A stretch of 29,474 bases of DNA from Herpomyces periplanetae (GCA_009733715.1 WMKJ01000133.1:1-29474); one strand, 5' to 3'; positions 11,025 through 22,351 are shown, counted from the stretch's first letter. Numbers and translations: made by a program. The notes: a model not told the origin generated them from the sequence alone.

Positions 11025-11402
11025 ATGTTGTATTTTCTAGCGGTCAGGAGTCGATTGGCTGTTTCCAAGCTCCTTTTTTCATGGCCACAAAGCAGGCAAG
11101 GCCAACAGACTTTTCTGCATTTGCTTTTACTAGGCAGGATGTCTGCTACAGAGGAGAACAGAAGAGGTATGAGACGAGGGTACCGAGGGTCAGGAAATCT
11201 TAGTACAGGGGAAGGGAACGGCTCAGTGGAAGGAGCCGCTCTTCTTCAACTCACCATCAACTCATTTTTCGGAAGTTTGTATCCAAATATCAAGAGACTC
11301 CTCACTGTGTTGGACCCTGAAGCAGCATCCTTTTATCCATCGATTCTAGTTGAATACGAAGGGTACGGTCATGTCAACACAGGGCCCTTCTGTTCGCTGT
11401 AA
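11025..11402 (+). CDS. Unrecognised 125-codon ORF between pol end and LTR
   Basis: After the two real genes this is the longest open frame in the window, starting at an ATG. The N-terminal third is hydrophobic and basic, the middle is rich in Arg, Gly, Glu and Ser (about residues 38-65), and the C-terminal part has mixed Leu/Tyr/Pro content. I recognise no domain. It lies between the copia pol C-terminus (ending 11007) and LTR-like copy C (from about 11455). Its DNA includes purine-rich tracts near 11151-11181 and 11209-11223 that could have been a polypurine tract. The most economical reading is that it is open by chance inside the relic's 3' untranslated or LTR DNA. Confidence 0.2.
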   Translation: MLYFLAVRSRLAVSKLLFSWPQSRQGQQTFLHLLLLGRMSATEENRRGMRRGYRGSGNLSTGEGNGSVEGAALLQLTINSFFGSLYPNIKRLLTVLDPEAASFYPSILVEYEGYGHVNTGPFCSL

Positions 11403-11454
11403 AATTTGGAACAAAAAGACAGGTTGTCTAGGAGAAAAGACAACCATACAAGTG

Positions 11455-12460
11455 CTACATAGTTAAGCCGCGTTTGGCATACTCCGACGTTTTATTTTTC
11501 TTTACCTACTGCCGGTAGCTATAAATGATAGCTTTTTACTATGTACTAAGCTTTGATGCAGATAGTTCATAGACAGCTGGGTTTATGTGGCACCGCTATC
11601 ACACTCTTCATAGATATACAAGCGTCAGGGGGCGAAGGATTGTCTTTGGGATAGTACTTAGATGGTCCAAGCACCCCCTAATTGAGAGCGACTAGTTTTA
11701 ATAGCAAGATTACCGTAACGAGCTAGCGTTAGTGATGTGTAGTCTGAGTGTCTTTTCGTAGTAGTCGCTGCTTAGTGAAGAAAGCTAACGTATATGAGCC
11801 CAAAGCAGGTAACATTGCGAGCTAAACGTCAATCGTCTTGGCTGGGTTTTAGATTGCCATTGCCAGATAGTGCTTTTAGTTAGATTGTGTTATCATGGCT
11901 TCTGAATATTTCTAACTACACCAAATGTGCTACGAGTATTTCAGTTAAAAACACTTGACAATCCAATCGCGATTATCTCGCCTTTCGAGATAACCAGGGC
12001 GCTTATGCCGGTCCCATGTGCAAAGTCAGCGCAGCTTTGGCTGTTAAGCCGAAGTTACAGGCACAAGTTGATAGGCTAATCTCGAAGGCGAAGTGGCTGA
12101 GGCTGGATATACGAAGAAGAGAATCGGTGACGTATAGGTTTGATCGAGCCTTTCACCTCGTCACTTTAGTATTTAAAGTGATCTGGATTTCCTCAAAGTT
12201 TGAACATTTGGTGACTAATCTTGTTTTATGTTTCACTGATAAACTTTATTTACATATAGCTAGTTTATTTTGCTTGGGCTCCCTTCTATATCATGTCTGG
12301 TAGACTTTTCCAGTGTCTTGTGGGTGCTTGGAGGACCGTCTTCCTTGCTCTGGTTAGGACAAATTGTCGAAAGTTGTAGTTGTAGCTACCCTGGCTTATT
12401 TACATGTTCTTATGCCCTTATCTACCAAGTAAACTACGTCAAGTTTCGAAATAGAGCGTA
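11455..12460 (+). repeat. LTR-like repeat, copy C (fullest copy)
   Basis: This is the longest copy of the family. Positions 11460-11720 match the complement of 2060-2640, 11715-12330 match 150-620, 12100-12290 match the complement of 1800-1960, and 12345-12455 match 1-110. A 25-base exact match to copy B lies at 12243-12267. It follows a copia pol C-terminus in plus orientation, the place for a 3' LTR. A length near 1 kb is large for a copia LTR, so some internal leader sequence may be included. Exact ends could not be set. A 95-codon ORF (12016-12303) inside it is not believed to be a gene. Confidence 0.65.
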
Positions 12461-13900
12461 ACATGGGGCCCCTTCATTCCTCTTATAGCCGACATCTACA
12501 ATACTACCCGTGCCTCCTACTCCCAAGAAAGTATTTCCTTGAGTTCTCAAATCCCTGACCACGATTTATGGGGTTGGACAGTAACTCGACGGCTTTACTC
12601 TAGAAGTATACCCAATACCACTTATCGATAAAACTATTAACTTAAAGTTGATATCAAAAATAATTATCATTCATCCCCGAACGCATATAGTTCTAACTTT
12701 GTGCCGCAATAACTTCGTTGGAATTTAACCAGTCTACGTCTTTCAGTCAACATCCAACTCCATTTGAATGACAAACATATATACAGTGTATGTTTTTTCA
12801 ACACCGAGACCTGTTAAAAATAGTACCTTGTTATCATTGGTGGTAACAGCTACACCAAATTGCTATTTCTATCCAGAACTATTAGCACTTTCTTTCGCTC
12901 TGGCCTGAATCTACCTATAATGAGATTAATACCAGTTGTTTTGAACCATCGGGCACTTAGTTTCTCAACAGGTATAATATAAAGGTTTTATAGGCGCGGG
13001 GAATTGTGCCGCCATATCTACTAAAGGATTGTCTTACAGTTACAATTCCTTGCCCGTTAAATGAACACTATCCTCGATTATTTTTGTAGGGGCAACTATA
13101 TCTACAAGGATTTTAAATAAATGTACTGTACACCACTCTATTAATGTGTTTTAAATATTCTACAGCTTATCCACGGCCGATCCGTCTGGCATTTTGGATA
13201 TACTTACCCTAGCAATCACACTTGACCGTGTCTGAATAGGACATTTGCAATATCGTAAGCAGTCTGCATACGGTTTCTAAGATAACTCTAAAAGGCACGA
13301 GTCCTTTAGTTACGACTGCAGGATTTTAGCATGACTTTCCACTATAGTTAAAGGTCTTTGAAGGCATTTTCTTGTGCACCTATTAAAGTCCACATGCAAA
13401 AGAAAATCTGTTCGATTCCCATGTTCCTCCTTATTAGTAATTTCAACTAATACGTCACGCGTGATACGCTTTTAAATAATCGGTACCGTCTCCGTAGCCG
13501 TGCTTATTACGCATTAATTTCATGTGCTGAGGCGTTCCATGCGTTGCACGTTTTCCTTAGACTTTTTAATTTTGAACCTTCATATTATCTGAATATAATA
13601 ATTTTATATTGGTATGCCCGTCAGTATTAGCAGTTAAGGTATCCATCACGAGTTAGTTCATTCCCCGTATTTAATATTGACTCTTTCATTTGACTTTTCC
13701 GTTGTGATCTCTGCACTATACTCAGCCCACGGGGTATGGTTCAGCTGCTGGATAAGCATTTTATTGCATGTTCTCTGTACTGATGTTTGAGGTAACTTTC
13801 CCCTAGCATTTTCTGGTTATGGAGCTCTGTTTGAGAATGTTATTTTGTGTCGCTGATTTTTATAGATACAAATAATGTTGCTTTAGATATTCTTTTAATC
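12461..13900. other. Unassigned stretch
   Basis: Moderate base composition, many stops and no recognised domain or repeat match inside the window. Weak GC-richer patches (13000-13060, 13150-13300) suggest further eroded repeats. A ttcgattccc at about 13412 resembles a tRNA B box, but no tRNA can be folded around it. Confidence 0.4.
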
Positions 13901-14191
13901 TTATCTACAGACGTTGCGTCCTGTACTAAGGAGAATACGAAGATTACATGTTAGGTTATTCAAGCGACCATCATTTCTAGCTAGTCTCCTGAATGAGTAA
14001 TTAATTACTGTTTCCCGAGATTTCTTTTGTTTATGTTGTGTATTTTGATTTGTGCTATGAATGGGCTCAGAGTCAGGTGTTGCTTGACCACAGGTCATGT
14101 TACAATGGAAAAGTACAAGGTAAGTTATAGACACATTTAGTGTAAACTTAAGACAAGATTTATCAACAGTACAATACTCATAATTCTTCAA
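13901..14191 (-). pseudogene. Relative of the 7142-7399 ORF
   Basis: A 96-codon open frame with no ATG at its start. Around residues 18-30 it is hydrophobic (NVSITYLVLFHC). Directly after come NMTCGQATPDSEPIHST and then a Lys/Gln/Arg-rich tail. The TCG-x-x-TP-x-S-[DE]-P-[VI]-x-ST core is shared with the plus-strand ORF at 7142-7399, as is the hydrophobic run before it. At DNA level 36 of 47 bases agree over the core, and several changes are synonymous or conservative. The tails are not clearly alignable. Read as a fragment of a small secreted-protein family or of an unrecognised repeat. No partner gene is nearby. Confidence 0.3.
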
Positions 14192-14532
14192 ATAACTGCA
14201 ATGATAAATCGAACAAATTCAAAGTGTTAAGAATAAAGAAATATCGATACGGGCTATGAATTATTTGCTCGTAGAAAAAATATTTATACTGGGCGAACAC
14301 GTTCTTCATGCAGTCAGGTTTGATCAAGGCCGGCTTTAAGCGTTAACATACAGAATAATCTATAAGATAATCGACACCTAAAGTAAACCACAATAAATAT
14401 TTAACTTCGTTGACGAATTCATTACAAGATGGGCCAGCGGCTTTCACGTAGGAGTATGTTAAATATAAATTTATATCATTGTAAAATCCACGGTAGAGAC
14501 GTGCTACAAGTGGCCTGATTAAGGACGAGTTT

Positions 14533-14745
14533 ATGTGGAATTTTAAACATCAATGTGTGAAACTGAAAACGGATAAGCCTACCATAAATCAGGGGATTTA
14601 TGTCACTTATAATTTTAAGGAACACAAGATACTAAAAAGTTATTTTGGGATATGCGTAAACCACGCGTTGGAAAAAGGTGACTATGTAAGTTCTACTAGT
14701 CAGCTCATGTTGAACGATTCTGGTAGTAATAAATCGAAAAATTGA
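14533..14745 (+). pseudogene. Short ORF resembling an effector C-terminal segment
   Basis: A 70-codon ORF from an ATG. GIYVTYNFKEHKILKSYFG (residues about 21-39) has the strand-turn-strand look of the end of RNase-like effectors. It lines up loosely with FIFYIELNFTMFALPVSKYY at 17013-17219: Y-[IV] start, N-F in the middle, then a second strand ending in aromatic residues. The tail is Ser/Asn/Lys-rich. No signal peptide is present. This is a pattern match by eye, so chance is not excluded. Confidence 0.22.
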
Positions 14746-15306
14746 TAATTTGACGTTTCTGCCTGGGTTCCACAGCACGCTGCTGAATTGTTTGCTACAA
14801 TTTGTTCCTATGGCAATACCCAATTAATATGCTAAACTGTACCCATTCGTAGTCTTATGCTTAATTCCTGTAGCTAATAGTGTTTGAACCATCTGTAAAC
14901 CTGATCTAAGGCCTTGGAACAGCTGGGCAAGCCCCTTTTCATAATAAGCATATAAAATTAGTAAAATTGAATCACCTTTTAGTATTTCTTTGAATCATAG
15001 CTGATGTGCAAATCCGAATTTGTATGGTGTAACAATATTGCTAAAGCTTTCGACATACTATGTCCAGATAAACACAATGCCCGATAATATAGTACCTTCC
15101 TAGTGTATACTCCCGATAAACCAGCCAGCGTGGGAAAGCGGATGTCCTTCTAATTTATCTAGTATTGACAACCAAGCTTGTAAAGTGATTATGTCATATT
15201 CGTGTATGTGTCTTATCAACACATACATTATTGTCATCCTGTTACAGCTTGTTTTATTTCATTTTATTATTTTACAGGTTAAATTTCCGATTCAATAACA
15301 GGCTTG

Positions 15307-15689
15307 TTATGTCTCCAGTTGTGAAGACTGAGGTGCTTTAATTACGCATGCTTTAATACTCGTTCCTTCCGACCAAATGATTGAAGTTTTCTCATCGCGA
15401 GATAATTGGTTTATAAATAATTTCTTGTATACGTTGGAGAGCAATACAACTACATTCACCATAGTTTGTAATATTAGTTTAAATAACATGGCGCCGCATC
15501 CAAATTTATTTGTAATACAATATAGAAGAAATACCCGTCAACTTGTATACGTAGCATTCCGGTAGAAAAATCATTAACTATCCGACCTATAACTTCTCTA
15601 AACTCATACTCTTTTCCAAACGAACATCTCATTAATCCTCCGATTAAATTATCCCCACAAACTGTAACGATTTTTCTCCACAAGTACAA
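15307..15689 (-). pseudogene. Two overlapping ORFs, possible effector remnant
   Basis: Two overlapping minus-strand frames, 15474-15689 and 15307-15489, neither with an ATG start. The first contains MRCSFGKEYEFREVIGRIV and then DGYFFYIVLQINLDAAPCYL. Taken as a pattern, an aromatic-rich strand follows an E-x-V/I-G segment by about 20 residues. The ORF at 17013-17219 shows the same spacing (ESVTGEVMARS, then FIFYIEL, within one residue). Such spacing is what one expects between the central FP-type motif and the last strands of RNase-like effectors. If the resemblance is real, this is a broken gene. Evidence is by eye only. Confidence 0.25.
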
Positions 15690-16747
15690 AATCTTCTTTG
15701 AGAATATTAATGCTTTTACTGTTTCAACTTGTCATCCTTTCTATTAACACGAGACTAAACAATGGCTTACATTGCTTATATCTACTGCAAGTCCAATTCT
15801 AAACCCCAAGTTTTTCGGGCTAGAGGTACTTAATATTTATACTAGTGTATAATATTGGTATTCGAGTATTAACTTTACTAATGACTTAAATAACCTATAT
15901 CCTCGGAAGTATAATTAAAATATGGATGCATCTTTTCGTGTACATCTTTTTACGATCGTATATTTTAAATCAACCAAGTACTTACTATTTAACGTAAACC
16001 AAAATTATGTATAACAATATTGAGTAAGAAGTATGCAAATACCTTGTGCTCATGCCCAAAAAAGTTAGACTAGCTGAATTTTTTGTATCTCGATACAGCG
16101 CAGCGTATTGTAACAAATGCCAATAAGTAGCCACCCTTAACTGCTCCATCTCAAGCTTCGTATACCTACTGAATTATAAATGGGGCCTAACATACACTCT
16201 CCTACCGCGGAAAATTCACTACGTTTGACCGCGGCGCGATCAGTGAACTTAAAACTTTACAAAAAATTGACATTTTAGAGCAATAAATTAATGATTGTTC
16301 TACAGAATAAAATTATCTTAAGAAAAATATTTAGTGCCCGATAAGTAGGGTTACACGTAGATTCGTACTCCAGAACCTGCTTAATACGCACTGAATTATG
16401 GATGCCTGATCATATCCATATACAATAGAGTCGTTGAGTGTCTAATAAAGTGTTCTTATCACCATAGTCTCTCTTTGTAAGCATATTAGTAATAGCCTCT
16501 GTTTTACTCAGCCTGTTAGATAAATTTGTCAAAAGTCATTTTGTTACTGTTATTTGTTAGAGGTGTTATATTTCTAACTTACTTTTCCATACACAAGATA
16601 TTTTAGCGAAATATTTTGCAGGATAACTCCTAATAGTAAGCTAATAACCACGACTCGTGAACTAAGCATTTCGACCGTGCGAAAACTCAGTATCACAAAA
16701 GTTTAGGTATAGCACTATTTAAACTGCATAGATTATAAAATTTACTA
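15690..16747. other. Unassigned stretch with a small GC-richer patch
   Basis: Mostly AT-rich and without open frames of note. A GC-richer patch at about 16090-16250 holds two ccgcgg sites some 25 bases apart, with no gene or repeat recognised around them. Confidence 0.45.
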
Positions 16748-17219
16748 ATGACGCATTATTACCAGAATTTTCTGACGTTCAGTATGCCTTTATGGAAGGA
16801 ACATGTTTCAGAAGCTTGCCTTATAGCATCCGGGATGATTTTATCCTTCTATTTAATGTCAGCTTCTCGGAGATTAACTGCTCAACATATTTTAAAACCT
16901 TCATTTTTTTCGTCAAATAACTCGGTGACGATTTTCGATCATATAGGCTATTCTGTTCTGGCTCTTAAAGTAGCCACGTACCATGTACTAAGCTTCTCAG
17001 CTTTGTTTATAAGTGGGGGCCTCTGTTTCAATCGAGTCCGTCACTGGAGAAGTTATGGCCCGTAGCCTCTCGAAATATTTAAAATTCGCCAGCCTCAAAT
17101 GTTTTATATTTTACATCGAACTGAACTTTACTATGTTTGCCCTACCAGTTTCAAAATATTACGAGGGTTCGTTAGTGCTTACCAAATGCAGTTGTCCAAG
17201 GACAGTATCAACGTGTTAG
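16748..17219 (+). pseudogene. Two overlapping ORFs, possible effector remnant
   Basis: Frames 16748-17065 (105 codons, ATG start) and 17013-17219 (68 codons, no ATG) overlap. The first is rich in Ser, Leu and Phe with a hydrophobic middle and no motif I know. The second contains ESVTGEVMARS, then FIFYIELNFTMFALPVSKYY, and ends with LTKCSC and a final Cys. A Tyr-strand, a second strand and a late [TK]-[RK]-C recall the end of RNase-like secreted effectors, where the last Cys pairs with the N-terminal one. The similarity to 15474-15689 in residue spacing is the best support. I rate it as a possible old fragment. Confidence 0.25.
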
Positions 17220-17479
17220 CTAACACTAGTGGTGGCGCTTGAAATCTATGGGATATGCCATATTTTAACAATTGCGCCTCCATATCATGAATTAACATTA
17301 TTGTATATTCCTAAATCACTGGCTCAACGAATGATTTTCTGCCAAAGCTTCTAGTGATCGGGCCAGACGCATTTAGATACAATGTTATGAGCTTTTGTTA
17401 CTTAATTCGTTTCATGTGCGTGTTACAAGCACTATATTCCGTTAGGTAAATTTCTCGAATCATCGAAAAGTCATGTGCT

Positions 17480-17790
17480 GTGAGTTGTTATTTTTTGGTG
17501 AATGTTTCTCTGGGATATCGAAGATGGCACATCTTTACATGATGTTATAAAACTAATTGACAACGCTCACGTAGCATTAATTCAAATTTTCATTCTATGC
17601 AATGCGGCAGACTTTACTACCACCTTCCTTTTTTTGCTTTGGTTATATGGTAATGTCTCCATTTATTCGACGGATAATTTGCTGTTGTGTTCACTTTGTT
17701 ACCCGAAAATCGAGTGAATCCTTTACGACACCCGAGCCATGCAAAAATTTCCCGGCTGTCATGATTTCATCATGTTCTCACATCTCTTAA
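17480..17790 (+). pseudogene. ORF resembling an effector N-terminal segment
   Basis: Overlapping plus-strand frames 17502-17717 (ATG start) and 17602-17790. The first begins FLWDIEDGTSLHDVIKLID and continues NAHVALIQIF. An aromatic residue, then D/E-D-G-T, a short gap and D-V-I-K followed by an Ala-rich helix is the layout seen after the signal peptide in RNase-like effectors. The later part is hydrophobic and aromatic-rich without clear similarity. A signal peptide in the same frame is not evident. It lies just after the fragment at 16748-17219, so two decayed relatives may sit in tandem. Confidence is low. Confidence 0.25.
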
Positions 17791-19040
17791 TGATTTAAAT
17801 TCGGTAGTCAATCTGTCAAAGGCCTTTCCCGTGATTATTTCTCCATGCTACATTTTCTAGTGACGTGACACCTCTTGAACCGGCTCACATGCCTCGTTTA
17901 ACATACTTATTCGAACTCGGTCTGCTTTGTTTCTAGTTCGTGTTATAATTATAAGTCTATGCCCTAAAATTCTATTACTTCCTCATTCAGCGTGTGCGAA
18001 ATGAGCTAGGACTGGTATTGTTAACCGTCTCATTTAGATTGAATGCGGTAGTTATGTTACTTTTTGAAATGATGTGTACATGGGTAGGTATAAGCCAATA
18101 ATAACATCCATTACACTATTCTCTTAAACTACACATCTTAAACGCTGTTCCCAATGATCCTCATTCAGACAATCAAATACGTGATAAACTTATCAAGTTT
18201 ATTTGTGCTATATCTAACACCAAGTGATTCCAAGAACCCTACGATTTACATATTTTGATCATCGTTCACTAGTTTTGCAATGTAATGCTTTCTATAATAT
18301 TGGTACATTGCACAAATTAAATAACTTTCATTAGAATTTCTACTAGTTTAGAATTTAATTAATGACCTAGTGTTTTGAGTTACCCCTAAGAACCATATTC
18401 ATTCGAAATGCTAAAGTAATTTCACAACGAAAACTATTACATCATGCATTGCTGGGTATCATAGTCATTATCTATGAAATTTGGTGAGTTCTCATGCAAT
18501 ATCTCGTATAAACAATTAAAAGGTAACCAAAATCTTTCATCGGCCGTAGTACTGCCTCTTTAATTCAGTTTACTAAAGAACTAGTGCATCCAGCTACTCA
18601 TGACTGACAATAAAGCCCCGACAGAATTACCTACTGTTATGATTACGCCGCAGGAAAGAGAGGTAGTACCTTACAAATACAATCTACAATTAACTATCAA
18701 ATTCAATCCTAATTGTAATTTTTTGAGACTGTCCTGTATGCACAAGGGTTGAGTGTTTCTCATGATTTAAGGTAATGTGATATATTTTTGTTGACAATCA
18801 TTTTCTAATAAGCCCTAAATTAACATGTATCGAGATTATATCAATAACTGGTTAACATACTAAATAAAAAAACAAATCTTTGACTAAATTCAAATATGAA
18901 TATTTTGTAGGTCAGTGTCAGCTGCACACTTGTAAATTTGGATACAGAGAACTGAACATCACAAGCATGATATAACGCGTCAAGGAGGTAACAAAATTGT
19001 ATACGTTATGCATGAGCATACTCGCATGCCTAAAACGCCA
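17791..19040. other. Intergenic, 3' side of the MFS gene
   Basis: AT-rich, with no open frame of note and no repeat match seen. The last few hundred bases would carry the 3' untranslated region and polyadenylation site of the minus-strand MFS gene. No distinct signal could be chosen among the many AT-rich hexamers. Confidence 0.5.
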
Positions 19041-20801
19041 TTACTTTCTCAAATCTGGGGGCTTGATCCACATACTAAGAATTAGGCCCGCCACACTAAT
19101 ACAACCACAAAACGCCCACAAGTAAGACAGGCTTTTTTTGAATGTCGCTTGTAATTCTAGCCTGGTGTAAACGTCAAGTTTTGAAATCTTATCTGCCTGA
19201 GAAATAATATTACCATTCAGAAGCATAACAACAAGTTTTTCGTCAAGGCCGTCCTGCAACATCTGAAATCCATATACCCTTATACGCAGTGCAAATATAA
19301 TTTGGCCAACTACAACTCCAATTGCACCGCTAACCATTCTTATAAACCCAAACGCTGCCGTACCGGACGCCAAATCATCAGATGATAAATTAGATTGCAA
19401 AACTATCAATGGGGCGTAATAGTTCGGGGCAAGACCAACACCTAAAATGATAAGGCATGCGACAACTTTTAGGGTTCGCGATATAGACGAAAGAGTGGCA
19501 AAGAGCCCAAGGACAAGTGCTACTATCAGTAAACTCCAACGCAATAAGCTAATACAATGACCAGTGTTTCGCATGAACAATCCAGCACACGTGCTAAATA
19601 AACTCAATGGTCCAGCCAAGGCAAGCATGATGAGCCCCGATACAAATGGGCTTTTCAAACACACAAGCTCAAAATATAATGGTAAAAAGACAATCGCAGA
19701 ATTGAAAACTAACGCATCAGCAAAACAGATTCCAAAAGATGCTAAGTTACTAGCGTCATGAATTATGCGGAACGGCAATATTGGGTGTTTTGAATACTTC
19801 CATTGAGTCCAAAAGAAAATGCAAAAACATATACCACCACTCAAGTGTAAAAGGATCACTTGAAATGAATTCCACGCAAGGTAGAGCCCGCCAACTTGAA
19901 TGCCAAAAAGAAGCAGAACTGTCGCAGCAGATATCGCCAAAGAGCCAAGCCAATCAATAGGTGTTAGTTTACATCCAGATGAGAGATCTTGGGGTTTTCC
20001 GCTTAGAAATACAGTCACTAAGAAAAGTACTAAACCATCAAAAAAGGCTTAGCAAGAAGTTAGAATCAAAAATTAATAAGTTACCACCTTGACCTTTGCA
20101 TACCACTTAGCCAAAAGCAAGACCGCCATCCAATCTTTTCAGATAGCAATCCACCTAAAACAGGACCCAAAGCAGAAGCTACAGCCCATACGGAGCCGAC
20201 TATTCCAAGATAAAAGCTACGATCACTGAATTCTGTTAGTGTCATATTAGGCTGAATAACTTAAGATAATAGTAGATTTAGAAATACCGTGCGGAAAATA
20301 TTTCTGACACCACAACATTAACCAAAATGGAGATGCCCCCTGCACCAATTCCCTGAAAAATCCTTCCAAAAATAAGTAACGAAAACGAGTTGCTCAGCGC
20401 AGCAAAGGTGCTCCCAATCAGGAAAATGATGTTTGCGGTAAGCAGGGTGCATTTTGGTCCGAACGCCTCAGAGAGGCTGCCCCAAAGTGGACTAGTTGCT
20501 GCATTTGACAGCAGATACGCCGATCCAATCCATGCAAACGCGGAATCAGATATTCCAAGTTTCTGGCTTACAGTAGGCAAGGCTGTTGATATTAAAACCG
20601 AGTCCAAGGCAGCAAGAAAAATAGAAATGCATAATGCACTGAACAAAACATGTATTTTTAATTGTTTACGTTCTTCGCCTGCAAAGTAGGTGTCGTTTGT
20701 GCACTGTCTTTTGTTACTTAATAGAAAACTTGCAAAAAAAACATTGGAAATATTACTTATACACCACTTACCTGTAACTTGACGAGCTCTGGCCTTGAGT
20801 G
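19041..20801 (-). CDS. MFS transporter, DHA2 (14-helix) family
   Basis: A proton-coupled drug or amino-acid exporter type, in the plasma or vacuolar membrane. Exons recognised on the minus strand are 20801-20772, 20678-20288, 20225-20104 and 20047-19041 (stop included). The introns are 93, 62 and 56 bases, all GT-AG, and reading phase is kept across each. They encode about 516 residues, close to the family length. Family motifs appear in order: VTGEERKQ before helix 1, FLAALDSVLISTALPTV (helix 1 motif D1), GSLSEAFGPK (motif A), GRIFQGIGAGG, and ASALGPVLGG (motif C, antiporters), then a long hydrophobic C-terminal half with the last helices ending IKPPDLRK. The first coding exon is unresolved: the reading frame enters at 20801 through a likely acceptor (gcag) and the ATG lies further upstream. 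Substrate cannot be told from sequence. Nothing suggests decay. Confidence 0.92.
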
Positions 20802-22351
20802 CTGCATTAAAAAGATGCCATCATCAGTTTGCAATTCTGCCATTAGGAACGATGGTTAAAATGTTGTTCAGAAGTCCCATAGACTTAGTATAAATAAACA
20901 TATATTTAGCCATTAGAAATAATAAAACTCTCACAAAGTTGTGCCCATCCCTTGACTAGATCAACAGGCTTACGAGCAATATATAATCACGCTTCACTTG
21001 TCCAAACATTGCGTGTAAGCTGGGAGTCAATAGTATTTAAGCTATTGGAGCATAATAATTAAATTAGTAAGAATCTGGAATTAAATTTGGAGTCAAGTTA
21101 TAAAATATTTAACGTATGACAAAGGGTAGAGTTAATAACAGCTAGTTTCAGACTTCGTGTGCATTAAACATCAGCGGGCGCTACCATTATTTGATACACT
21201 CCTAATTTAAATATTTAGCCGATAGTGTTGAAATACGGTATGCCCCTTCCTATGAAGAACATAACTATATCAGGTACAAGAACCCGGCTTCACTTAAACT
21301 AATTTATAGGATAAAACAATAAGTTATTTAAATTACACGTAATACGTGGAAAGAGGCTGCCAAAACATTTGCTCACAATTGACCTCTTTAAGGGAGTATT
21401 ATGTGGCTACGATTTTGATTGTGTTTACACGGAATTTTATTTTGCTATCTAATTATATTAATTACACAGTCAAGAGAGTTGCGATTTAGTCATCTACATA
21501 AGTACAATTTCATGTTATAATGTGTAATAAAACGACATGAGTTATAGACATTGCATTTCCATACCGTTATCGTTTAAGAAACTTGGTCAAGCTTTTAAGC
21601 TCAACGTATTCACGCTCAACCACTGCAAAAGCACGCTTCCTTCCAATATGAATCTAAAACTTTGGGCCTTGTACTCTATTTAACAATTTGAACGTATTTC
21701 CACGGCACACCCTAAGCGGGTCTCAACATCTTACGCTAACATTTAATTGGGGGTATTTTATCATGCTGCTGTTTAATATCATTCAAGTATTGCCAAATGC
21801 TCAGCCATTACTGGAGCAAAATTTCATTTCATTACAAAGAAATCACGATAGCAAAACTACATATTCATAAACCCCAAAATTAATTCATGGGCTGTCATAA
21901 ACTTTTCAGTCTATAATGCTTTAACAAAACTAAACTTTTATGTTGTTGGAGATTATATAATTATTGTGGTATGTTGGTGTTTAAATGAAAATTTTGAAGT
22001 GAACATTTAGGTAAGCCAATCGCGAAAAGTGCTTCTAGGTGGTAAAAGTGGTATATATTTAGAGTTAAAGTAATCTTAGATTGATGATTTTCAGGCAATC
22101 GAATTTTGACATGGTTGAAATTAGCATGAATCTTCCAAGCTTCTCACTATGATATTTAGAGTGCACTTTTTTGGATATTTTTTCTCCGCTTATAAATTTT
22201 AAATATCCTTTGCTCTCAAAAGTTTGTAATCAATAACTAATGTGCTGTCTAGAAGTTTGATGTGACGATAACGTAACAAGGTTGTTGACAACAAATCTGA
22301 GGGTGGAATGGCGTGATGCGACACAAGCCAGGTAATACGCAAATAACAAAA
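20802..22351. other. 5' side of the MFS gene and intergenic DNA
   Basis: The first 200 bases should hold the missing N-terminal exon and promoter of the MFS gene. An ATG at 20843 is open to 20772 but joins in the wrong phase. The rest is AT-rich and without recognised features. A 60-codon plus-strand ORF (21688-21870) has no motif. Confidence 0.45.

Noticed and set aside
12016-12303. 95-codon ORF as a gene
   Set aside because: It lies inside LTR-like copy C, and the matching part of copy B does not suggest a conserved frame.
13400-13430. tRNA B-box-like ttcgattccc
   Set aside because: No matching A box, acceptor stem or anticodon arm could be arranged around it.
16200-16240. Two ccgcgg sites about 25 bases apart, considered as an inverted repeat or operator
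   Set aside because: The flanks do not pair and no gene starts nearby.
20278-20287. Reading the MFS exon on to SARYF and a stop
   Set aside because: This is intron read-through. Splicing 20288 to 20225 gives SARDRSFYLGIVGSVW, the expected helix 4-5 sequence.
19564-20689. Opposite-strand ORFs inside the MFS gene (19564-19761, 20390-20689) and a same-strand frame at 19756-19953
   Set aside because: They lie in other frames of a well-supported gene and show no motif.
20772-20843. ATG at 20843 as start of the MFS gene, giving MAELQTDDGIFLMQ...
   Set aside because: The frame ends in phase 0 at the donor, but the next exon needs one base, so the join would not read into EERKQLK. The other frame gives ARQVTGEERKQ, which fits the family.
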